Origin: Deltaproteobacteria bacterium
GTDB taxonomy: Bacteria; Myxococcota_A; UBA796; UBA2385
Direction: 5' to 3'
NCBI GenBank assembly: GCA_003694325.1
Contig: RFKJ01000544.1
Location: forward strand, 1 to 5,854
DNA length: 5,854 nucleotides
Part shown: piece after piece, positions 1-5,854 of the stretch
Position numbering within the stretch: the first letter of the stretch is position 1
How the letters are laid out: the number at the start of each line of letters is the position of its first letter
Made by a program: the position numbers and the translations under genes
Notes under the pieces: generated by a model
Told to the model about the DNA's origin: nothing
Seen by the model: the letters and a program-made list of their open reading frames with translations, nothing else
Database searches by the model: none

Positions 1-615
1 GAGGCCATCTCCGTCGAAATCGGCGGCACCGAGGTGGGTGTAGACCGCCATGACGCTGGACTGGGACGCCGACTCCCAGAGCACCTCGCCGTCGGCGTGG
101 ACGGCCGCGATGGTCGAGTCCATCGTGAGCACCAGGATCTCGGGGGTGCCATCGCCGTCGAGATCGGCCAGGGCGACACCGCCGGTGTCGCTGATGGTGG
201 CCCCGTCCACGTCGCCGAGCAGCAGGTCGGTCTGGCCGGTCACCCCGTCGATGACCGCGAGGACGCCGCCGGAGAAGTGGTACGCCGGGTCGGTGACCGT
301 CACCACGATCTCGGGGTGCCCGTCGCCATCGACGTCCCCGACGACCGGCGTCGTGATCACCGTGTTGAAGCTCTCGTAGCCCTCCGCCCCGGTCCACTGC
401 CAGTCGACGCTGATCCCCAGCAACCGGTCGACCACCGCCTCGCAGGTGGGGTCGGTCTCGACCTTGCCGGCGGGGGCCAGTTCCAGGGTGCAGTCCTCGG
501 CCCCGCCGTCGCCGCCCCCACCCGGGGGGCCGCCGGTGTTGTCGGGCTTGTCGCCGCAGGCGAGCTGGGCCGTCAGCGGCAGGAGCAGCAGGCAGGGGAG
601 GGCGCGATGGCGCAT
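1..615 (-). CDS. FG-GAP/VCBS-repeat lipoprotein, N-terminal part (cut by window edge)
   Basis: Open for 205 codons from ATG at 615 to the window edge, so the C-terminus is missing. Residues 1-20 form a lipoprotein signal: basic n-region (MRHR), Leu-rich core, and QLAC with Cys20 as probable lipidated residue (Gln at -3 is not canonical). A Gly/Asp/Pro linker (21-40) and a Cys pair (C42, C58) follow. From residue 90 come FG-GAP-type calcium loops DVDGDG (94-99), DLDGDG (151-156) and DFDGDG (199-204). The family folds as a beta-propeller on the cell surface or in the periplasm, often in binding or adhesion; the ligand here is unknown. A Shine-Dalgarno GGAG (626-623) sits 7 bases before ATG. It follows its full-length paralogue by 92 bases and aligns with it throughout, including the shared stretch GGVAL.D.D.DGTPEI. 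Sure of the family, not of the function. Confidence 0.9.
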   Translation of the reverse strand, partial: MRHRALPCLLLLPLTAQLACGDKPDNTGGPPGGGGDGGAEDCTLELAPAGKVETDPTCEAVVDRLLGISVDWQWTGAEGYESFNTVITTPVVGDVDGDGHPEIVVTVTDPAYHFSGGVLAVIDGVTGQTDLLLGDVDGATISDTGGVALADLDGDGTPEILVLTMDSTIAAVHADGEVLWESASQSSVMAVYTHLGAADFDGDGL

Positions 616-707
616 GGGTGGTCTCCGGGGGGACGGCTTCCGGGGGGACGGCCCAGCCGTCCCGAGGCGCACAGCCTACCCGAAGCCGGGAGCCGGCGCG
701 GCGCCGA
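616..707 (-). repeat. Intergenic 15-bp tandem repeat with inverted arm (two alternative hairpins)
   Basis: Read on the plus strand, the 14-mer TCCGGGGGGACGGC occurs twice, at 624-637 and 639-652, one base apart. The segment GCCGTCCC at 656-663 is the exact reverse complement of GGGACGGC, present in both copies. The transcript between the two lipoprotein genes can therefore fold an 8-bp stem with a 3-base loop (645-652 with 656-663), or pair the same arm with the copy nearer the next gene (630-637). The Shine-Dalgarno of the downstream gene (623-626) abuts this element. There is no U-run, so it is not a classical intrinsic terminator; attenuation, mRNA stability or chance GC structure are all possible. 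Confidence 0.5.
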
Positions 708-2603
708 TCAGCCGCAGCCGTCGGTCCCCTGGACCACGGCGTTGTTCAGCTCCTCGCACTCCTCGACCGCCCCCGACAGGCCCACCGCCGCCCAGGCGTC
801 CGGATCGTCGACCCGGACCCACAACTCGATCACGGTGGCCCCCGTCAGGTCGCCGCCCAGGGCGACCGCGTCGCTGCGGGTCCCGGCCGCCACGCCGAGG
901 GGCCAGGTCACGGCGTCGACGAGCACGTCGCCGTCGGTGGTGCGGGCCCACAGCCCGGCCACGACGGTGGTGTTCACGTCCTCGGTGCCCTTGTTGTCCA
1001 CCTGGACCGCGACCTCGACCTGCTGGCCGCTGGTGCAGGTCCAGCAGACGTCGGCGATGTGGGGGGCCAGGTCCGGCGCCGGGATCCCCGGGCGCTCGCG
1101 GAGGCCCCCGGCCCGGAAGCTGTTGTGGCCGGTCAGCCAGTTCATGGTGGGGTGGGCGGGGACGCTGAGATCGTCGTTGATGTTGGTGATGTGGTAGGCG
1201 TGCTGGTTCCAGGTGGGCGTGGTGGGCGCCCAGCTCTCGCTGGCGTCGCTCACCGCGGTGATCCCCTGCCAGCCCTCGTAGATCCCGTCGTTGGACATGA
1301 ACACGATCTCGCTGGCCCCGTCGGCATCGACATCGACGATGACGGGGTACTCGAACAGCGTCCAGCTCGCGTGCTCGTCCCAGGCCAGCCGCACGTCACC
1401 GGTGGCCCCGTCGAAGACCCACAGGGTCAGCTCGTCGGCGTAGACCACCTCGCTGCGACCGTCTCCCTCGAAGTCGAAGACGCTCGACCCGGTGCGCTGG
1501 CTGCTGGCGTCCTGGGTGGGCATGCTCCACAACACGGCGCCGTCGGTGTCGAACACGGTGTAGTACGCGCCCCCCGCCACGCCGATCTCGGGGGAGCCGT
1601 CGCCGTCGAAGTCGGCCACCGTCGGGGGACCGCCGCCGCCTCCCGGCACCGACACCGGCCCCCACAGGGTGGCGCCGTCGGTGTCGAGCAGCATCACCGT
1701 GCCGCCCGAGGGCTCGACGTTGACCACCTCCCCCAGGCCGTCGTCGTCGAAGTCAGCCACCGCCGGCCAGCCGTCGGTGACGTCTTCCCGCACCCAGACG
1801 GTGGAGCCGTCCCGGCGGTAGGCGGCGTTGCCGGCCACGACCTCCTGCTGGCCGTCCAGGTCGAGGTCGGCCACCGCGCTGATCGAGGCGTAGCCTCCGT
1901 CCCCGTAGGCCCCGGCCCCGACGAGGGCGCCCGTGGCGCCGTCGAAGATGGCCCGGCCGGCGATCACCTCGGGCATGCCGTCACCGTCGAGGTCGGCGAT
2001 CGATGGGTGGGTCGCCGCCGAGAAGTCGCTGCCCCGCGCCTCGGTGGCCCAGACGAGGTTGCCGTCGGCGTGCAGGGCGATGAGCCGGGAGTCGGTGGTG
2101 GTGGTCACGATCTCCGGCGTGCCGTCCGCGTCGACGTCCCCCAGGGCGACCCCTCCGCTGCCGTAGGGAGCGTAGCCGCCGACGTCCAGCACGCCCAGCT
2201 CCTCGTGGCCGTCGTCGCCCGACAGCACGAACAAGGCGCCATCGCTGGTGTAGGCCCGGTCGGCGAAGGTGGTGACGACCACCTCGGGCATGCCGTCGCC
2301 ATCCACGTCCCCGACGGCCGGCATCATCATCGGGTCGTCGTAGCCGGGCACCAGGCTGGCGGCGTCCCAGCGCCACTCGACCTCCGGCTCGAACGCGCCG
2401 GGCTCGCGCTCCAGGGAGCAGTCGTCGGTGACGGCGATGGCCTCCCCGGGGGGCAGGTCGAGGACGCACTCCTCGCCGCCCTCCCCTTCATCGGGCTTGC
2501 CGGTGAGGTCATAGTCGCTGCAGGCCAGCAGCAGCAGGGCCGGAGCCAGTGGGAGAGGGCGCAGGGCGGTGTCCGGGGTGCCAAAGACAAAGTAGCAGGA
2601 CAC
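708..2603 (-). CDS. FG-GAP/VCBS-repeat beta-propeller lipoprotein with CARDB-like C-terminus
   Basis: Intact 631-residue protein. The start is GTG at 2603 with AGGAG 4-5 bases upstream. The signal core PLAPALLLLAC ends in a lipobox with Cys28, but the first 14 residues (including Cys3) are an odd, uncharged n-region, so the true start could differ. An acidic Gly linker and Cys pair (C46, C62) follow. Eight FG-GAP-type calcium loops begin at residues 99, 156, 204, 246, 284, 331, 377 (DFEGDG, Glu in place of Asp) and 424, spaced 38-57 residues, which predicts a 7- or 8-bladed propeller. Residues 465-476 carry WNQHAYHITNIN, a motif I associate with large bacterial FG-GAP surface proteins. Residues 509-631 (PDLAPHI, CWTC at 520-523, EECEELNNA near the end) resemble a CARDB adhesion-type beta-sandwich. 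Probably a lipid-anchored surface or periplasmic binding protein. It lies 36 bases after the methyltransferase, likely in the same transcript. Confidence 0.93.
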   Translation of the reverse strand: MSCYFVFGTPDTALRPLPLAPALLLLACSDYDLTGKPDEGEGGEECVLDLPPGEAIAVTDDCSLEREPGAFEPEVEWRWDAASLVPGYDDPMMMPAVGDVDGDGMPEVVVTTFADRAYTSDGALFVLSGDDGHEELGVLDVGGYAPYGSGGVALGDVDADGTPEIVTTTTDSRLIALHADGNLVWATEARGSDFSAATHPSIADLDGDGMPEVIAGRAIFDGATGALVGAGAYGDGGYASISAVADLDLDGQQEVVAGNAAYRRDGSTVWVREDVTDGWPAVADFDDDGLGEVVNVEPSGGTVMLLDTDGATLWGPVSVPGGGGGPPTVADFDGDGSPEIGVAGGAYYTVFDTDGAVLWSMPTQDASSQRTGSSVFDFEGDGRSEVVYADELTLWVFDGATGDVRLAWDEHASWTLFEYPVIVDVDADGASEIVFMSNDGIYEGWQGITAVSDASESWAPTTPTWNQHAYHITNINDDLSVPAHPTMNWLTGHNSFRAGGLRERPGIPAPDLAPHIADVCWTCTSGQQVEVAVQVDNKGTEDVNTTVVAGLWARTTDGDVLVDAVTWPLGVAAGTRSDAVALGGDLTGATVIELWVRVDDPDAWAAVGLSGAVEECEELNNAVVQGTDGCG

Positions 2604-2639
2604 GAGGCTCCTGTGCGGACGGGGCCACCAGCCGGTGCG

Positions 2640-3554
2640 TCAGGACCGGAGGATGAGGGTGGAGTAGACCCAGCCCTGGCTGCCCACCTCGACGATCGCG
2701 TTCGGAGCGGCCAGGCGACCGATGACCTCCAGTTCGGCGGCCGAGTAGAACTTGCGGGCCGTGAGGAAGGCGTCGTGGAAGTGCGGCGTCCACGGAACCA
2801 GCCAGGCCGGGCCGGGAACGAGCAGCAGCTTGTCCAACCCGCGACGTCCGTCAACCCCCACCACGGCGTGGGCCGCGACGCGGTGGGCCGCCGACAGGAC
2901 ACGGGCCAGCAGGCCCGGCGAGAAGTGGTGCATGCTCTGGGCGATGAACACGATGTCAAAGGCCCCGCGGTCCACACCGTCCATGGTTGTGGCGTCCACC
3001 ACCCGGAAGTCCACGTCGAGGGCGCGGGAAGCCGCGGCCCGGCGAGCCCGCTCCACCTGCGCCGGGACGATGTCGGATCCCGAGATCCGCACGCGCAGAT
3101 CACGCCGGCGGGCCTCTTCGGCGAGTTGCAAGGCGAACTCCCCCGATCCGCTCGCCAACTCCAACAGCCGCGGCGGGCGCCCGTGGCGCGTGACCACTTC
3201 GTCCACCAGGGGTGCCAGGACGCGCAGAAACCGATCGTTGGCGCCGATGGCCTGGTTGAACCGGTGCAAGGCTTCGACGAGCTGGACCTTCGTCGCCTCG
3301 GGGAAGGCGGGGTCGTCGAGATGCTCCGGTGCATCGCTACGGATCCAGCCGTCGATTCGATCCGCCAGGCTGGTGAAGGCACCCCGCTGGCGTGCGGCGG
3401 CGGTACGGCGCCTCCGAAGCTCGGCAACGGCGGCATCGACCCGCTCTTGGAGGGGGGCGGGGCCGCCAAGGAAGGCATCGACGACAGGGTCGACCAGCGG
3501 CGCTGTGATGGCGCTGAGCTGGAGCACGCCCTTGGAGCGAGCGACGTTGTCCAT
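2640..3554 (-). CDS. Class I SAM-dependent methyltransferase, substrate unknown
   Basis: Intact 304-residue soluble protein. The start is ATG at 3554, with GAGG (3567-3564) 9 bases upstream. The first roughly 115 residues are helical and rich in Arg/Ala, with no signal peptide, so it is cytoplasmic. A Rossmann methyltransferase fold follows. Motif I is LLELASGSGEF (130-140), the SAM loop in its E-x-A-S-G-S-G form rather than D-x-G-x-G. The end of strand 2 is SGSDIV with Asp161, expected to hold the ribose hydroxyls. DFRVVDAT (182-189) supplies the adenine-contacting Asp187, and FDIVFIAQSMHHF (199-211) is strand 4. The family transfers a methyl group from S-adenosylmethionine; nothing here identifies the acceptor. 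The C-terminal third (WLVPWTPHFHDAF and after) probably forms the substrate side. It begins the intact downstream block, after about 180 bp in which I see no convincing sigma-70 promoter or T-tailed terminator. Confidence 0.9.
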   Translation of the reverse strand: MDNVARSKGVLQLSAITAPLVDPVVDAFLGGPAPLQERVDAAVAELRRRRTAAARQRGAFTSLADRIDGWIRSDAPEHLDDPAFPEATKVQLVEALHRFNQAIGANDRFLRVLAPLVDEVVTRHGRPPRLLELASGSGEFALQLAEEARRRDLRVRISGSDIVPAQVERARRAAASRALDVDFRVVDATTMDGVDRGAFDIVFIAQSMHHFSPGLLARVLSAAHRVAAHAVVGVDGRRGLDKLLLVPGPAWLVPWTPHFHDAFLTARKFYSAAELEVIGRLAAPNAIVEVGSQGWVYSTLILRS

Positions 3555-3561
3555 GGCAGGT

Positions 3562-3567
3562 GACCTC
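3562..3567 (-). promoter_or_regulatory. Ribosome binding site of the methyltransferase gene
   Basis: The transcript reads GAGGTC here, 9 bases before the ATG at 3554. It supports that ATG over the other in-frame possibilities. Confidence 0.6.
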
Positions 3568-3733
3568 GAAACCCACTGTGTGGAGGCACGGTCCAGCGTG
3601 GCTGGTCAGATCAACCGCTACCACGCCCCGACCAAGCACGGAAGCGGGCAGTCGCATCGGCGGCGGACAGCGCGGTGCCACGTGATCGCTGCACCTATGC
3701 GCCCGTGGAGGCCCCGACACGGCCATGGAGCCG

Positions 3734-4418
3734 TCATCGAAAGCTGATCTGTTGCGAAAACGCCAGATCTACCTCCGGCACGTGGCGAATTCGGGGGATC
3801 TGCATCCCGCCCAAGCCCACTGCGCCCGACCGGAGTGCTTCCGAACCATCGCCCGATGGAGACCTCGGCGGCGGGAAGCAGCAGGGCGGGCCGCCCTATC
3901 GGCGGGGACACGCCCGCTGTCGTCGCCGGTGGCAGGCACCAGGTGGCGGGCCGATAGCGGGCGCCCATGCCGAGGGTCAGCGATGCATCGGTACCCAGCA
4001 ACCGCCGCCGCCCGGCTCCCGCGCGCAGGCCGACCGACACCAGCCGCTCGCTCTGGCCCTGCGACGACCAGACCCGCAGGAACTGGCCCTCGACTCGGAA
4101 GGCGACGACCGGGCCGAGGTAGGGGCGCGCCCCCGGTGACAGCTCGACCCCCAGTTCCAGGGCCTTGCGAGCTACCGCGAACTTGCGCAGCGACGCCAGC
4201 CGCAGGAGGGGCAGCCAGCCGCCGGCGAAGCGCAGATCCAGGGTGGGCGCAACCTGCTGGACCAGCGCACCGTCGACCCCGCCGGACCGCCACAGTCCCG
4301 CGGCGGGCACCGACACCGCTGGCCCCCCTGTGACCAGCGTGTCGGTGGGCTCCGGTCCCGCGGCGTGGGCTGCGGGACCGGTGATGAGGGCCGGCGCGGT
4401 GATGAGGGAGCGGGGCAT
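3734..4418 (-). CDS. Small secreted beta-barrel-like outer-membrane protein, frame-disrupted
   Basis: Not confidently assigned to a family. The favoured start is ATG at 4418, giving MPRSLITAPALITGPAAHAAG, a plausible Sec signal with AHA before the cut. The body has alternating hydrophobic/polar strands with Gly and Arg turns typical of small barrels (ARPYLGPVVAFRVEGQFLRV, SVGLRAGAG, ASLTLGMGARYRP, AAEVSIGRWF). The frame holds to about 3845 and then loses coding character. One base over, a strand-like ending VPEVDLAFSQQISFR reaches TGA at 3734-3736, so one extra base near 3843-3850 would restore a protein of about 227 residues. Without that correction the frame runs on to 3618 with low third-position GC. 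An upstream ATG at 4508 opens the same frame, but its first 30 codons have poor third-position GC. It lies just downstream of the sigma factor gene and may be its partner or target. Barrel identity is inferred from pattern only. Confidence 0.5.
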
Positions 4419-4526
4419 CCGACCGTGGGGGAAGGGGCTCCGGGTAGCGGGGTCAGCCTCCGCCAGTCGGGCTGCGGCTGCACGAGGTCCCCCCCGTCGG
4501 AGCAACATCCCGCTCGGGCCGGGGCC

Positions 4527-5064
4527 TCACCTCCCCACCACCCCCCGTGCGACCAGCGCATCGCGCAGCGCCGCGCGTCCGCCGGACCGACGCGAGCGTA
4601 CCGTTCCGACCGGGACGTCCATGGCGGCGGCGTCCTTGTTGTCGAGGCCCTGCAGGTCGACGAGGGTCACAGCCAGGCTCTGCTCCGGCGGCGACGCAGC
4701 CAGGGCCGCGTAGAGGGCGTCGGCCCGCTCGCCGGCGATGACCTGGTCTTCGGGAGCGGGCGTCGCAGCGGTTGGCTCCGGGGCCGCATCGGCGGCGACT
4801 TCGCGCCGGACCCGGGCCGACCGCCGGTGGTCGATGAAGGCGTTGCGCAGGATGCGGGCCAGCCAAGGGTAGACGGGCGCCCCCGGGCGAGATCGGTCGA
4901 AGCTGAGGTAGCCGCGGACCAGCGCATCCTGGGTGAGGTCGGCGGCAAGGTCACGGTCGCCGCACAGCGCCCAAGGCGAGCTGGTAGAGCCGCGGGTGCT
5001 CGTTGCGAGTGAGCGCCGGGTACGCGTCTGGCCCCCCGACAGGGAGGCGCCCCACACTGATCAC
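4527..5064 (-). CDS. ECF-family RNA polymerase sigma factor (RpoE-like), one frameshift
   Basis: Read with one base removed, this gives a 178-residue ECF sigma factor, normal length for the family. Region 2 spans about residues 16-86: HPRLYQLALALCGDRDLAADLTQDALVRGY, then the -10-binding helix WLARILRNAFIDHRRS. An Ala/Pro linker follows, then region 4 (about 112-170) with PEQSLAVTLVDLQGL and a helix-turn-helix ending VPVGTVRSR. It would direct RNA polymerase to stress or envelope promoters. The N-terminus lies in one frame (start GTG at 5064) and the rest in the next. The switch falls at the CCC run 4970-4972: removing one base turns LALGAV into LALALCGD. Taken literally, the sequence encodes either a 37-residue stub or a protein with a scrambled region 2 start. 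GTG at 5064 overlaps the upstream stop by 4 bases (GTGA), implying translational coupling. GTG at 5055 is an alternative start. Confidence 0.85.
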
Positions 5065-5854
5065 GGCCGGATCTCGATGCCGGCGATGACGAGGTGGCGG
5101 TCGAAGCTGCGGTCGGCCGGCCAGACATCGGCGGTCAGGGTGGACCGGTTGATCGAGGCGGCGTACCGCGCCCGCAGCCAGGCGGGACCGGCGAGGTGCA
5201 CGCCCACCACACCGGTCGCCCACAGTCGACGGTCCCTGCGGTCGTCGGCCCAGGAGTCCACCTGCCCGTCGACGACGTAGTCGACGGTCTCCGGGTCGGC
5301 GTAGCTGCGCCAGGTGTAGGCCGCGCGGGCATCGACATCCAGCGCACCCTGGAGTGGCCGGAGCCGCAGGCCCGCGGTCGGCCCGTGCCCCAGGAAGCTC
5401 GCATTGGCGGACAGCTCGGCTGTCGTAGGGGATGTCACCCGCGTCACCCGTGAAGCCGGTCCAGGCGACCGTGCAGGGCCGTGCCCGCTCGACGAGCAAC
5501 GACCCACTCGGCTCCAGGCGCAGCCAGGGCCGCGGCAGGACGCGCACCGCCGGCTCTGCAGATGCGCCCACGCGTCCAGGTTGTCGGAGCTGGACTGGTG
5601 GGCAGCGCGCCGGAAGCCCGTCAGCTCGACGCGTGGCCACACCCGGTCGACCGGCTGCCAGGCCTCGCCGAGGAGAGATCTGCTCCCGGTCCAGGTCGGG
5701 ACTCCAGGCCCGCAGGGCGACGCTGGCGCCCGCTCCCACCCAGCCCCGCAGGTGGTCGCTGTACTGTTCCGGCTCTACGCCGAGTCCGGCTTGACCGTAG
5801 TCGCTGCCGACGGGCCCGACCCCGTAGTCGCGGAGCGCAAGCACCGGGGCCACC
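5061..5854 (-). CDS. Probable outer-membrane beta-barrel protein, 3' part, frame-disrupted
   Basis: The gene enters from beyond the right edge and stops at 5061-5063. No single frame covers it. Coding character runs in frame one from the edge to about 5677 (VGAGASVALRAWSPDLDREQI), then in a second frame (EAWQPVDRVWPRVELTGFRR, DNLDAWAHL) to about 5560. It returns to the first (VRVLPRPWLRLEPSGSLLVE, DAGDIPYDS) to about 5425, then follows the second to the stop. The last part has clear amphipathic strands: GPTAGLRLRPLQGALDVDAR, RLWATGVVGVHLAGPAWLRARYA, and the closing DRHLVIAGIEIRP. That pattern fits the C-terminal barrel of an outer-membrane protein, perhaps of the TPR-plus-barrel kind, but no named family is certain. 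The stop overlaps the sigma factor start, so the two are probably one operon. The visible changes are +1, -1, +1, so the pieces alternate between two frames. Confidence 0.6.

Noticed and set aside
34..1197. A 387-codon plus-strand open frame, and similar plus-strand frames at 2752-3747, 4365-5012 and 5094-5453.
   Set aside because: Low-complexity Arg/Pro/Gly/His translations with no recognisable motifs, antisense to better-supported genes.
618..3563. A 981-codon open frame on the plus strand spanning the opposite side of two genes and their spacer.
   Set aside because: It is the mirror of high-GC minus-strand coding. Its composition is His/Val/Gly/Asp-rich without domains, while the minus strand has clear lipoprotein and methyltransferase motifs and ribosome binding sites.
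3576..3630. Promoter-like TTGGTC or TTGATC boxes ahead of the methyltransferase gene.
   Set aside because: No acceptable -10 hexamer at suitable spacing and no ECF-type GGAAC motif; not supportable.
3674..3695. Inverted repeat GGTGC-N12-GCACC between the barrel and methyltransferase genes as a terminator.
   Set aside because: A five-pair stem with a 12-base loop and no T-run; too weak to call in this GC-rich context.
3618..3733. Continuation of the barrel reading frame to a stop at 3618.
   Set aside because: Third-position GC drops and the peptide becomes Arg/Cys-rich after about 3843, while the neighbouring frame gives a strand-like ending with a stop at 3734.
3896..3957. Inverted pair CTATCGGC / GCCGATAG within the barrel gene.
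   Set aside because: Eight bases separated by 46, inside coding sequence, with mismatched flanks; expected by chance or codon use.

Overview
The window is a very GC-rich stretch of bacterial DNA in which every gene I can support lies on the minus strand. Lipoboxes, outer-membrane barrel-like sequences and an ECF sigma factor indicate a diderm (Gram-negative type) bacterium. Gly/Asp-rich FG-GAP lipoproteins whose tail carries a WNQHxYHxTNIN motif and a CARDB-like domain suggest Myxococcota or a related deltaproteobacterial lineage; that placement is inference, since no marker gene is present.

Layout in transcription order (right to left): (1) 5854-5061, 3' part of a probable outer-membrane beta-barrel gene, readable only by following three single-base frame changes; (2) 5064-4527, an ECF RNA polymerase sigma factor, whose start overlaps the previous stop by four bases and whose frame breaks once at a C3 run; (3) about 4418-3734, a small secreted barrel-like protein, again frame-disrupted; (4) an intergenic stretch of about 180 bp; (5) 3554-2640, an intact class I SAM-dependent methyltransferase; (6) 2603-708, an intact 631-residue lipoprotein with eight FG-GAP-type calcium-binding repeats and a C-terminal CARDB-like domain; (7) 615-1, the first 205 residues of a second, paralogous FG-GAP lipoprotein running off the left edge.

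There appear to be two functional blocks. The right block (barrel, sigma factor, barrel) looks like one translationally coupled operon and could be an envelope-sensing transcription unit without a recognisable classical anti-sigma gene. The left block (methyltransferase and two tandem propeller lipoproteins) has short spacings of 36 and 92 bases and is probably co-transcribed; it would give a cytoplasmic enzyme plus two lipid-anchored beta-propeller proteins. No RNA genes, mobile elements or CRISPR arrays were seen. The striking global feature is that reading frames are clean from 1 to 3554 and broken about six times between 3734 and 5854. This is either recent decay of the sigma/barrel operon or indel errors in one half of the assembly.
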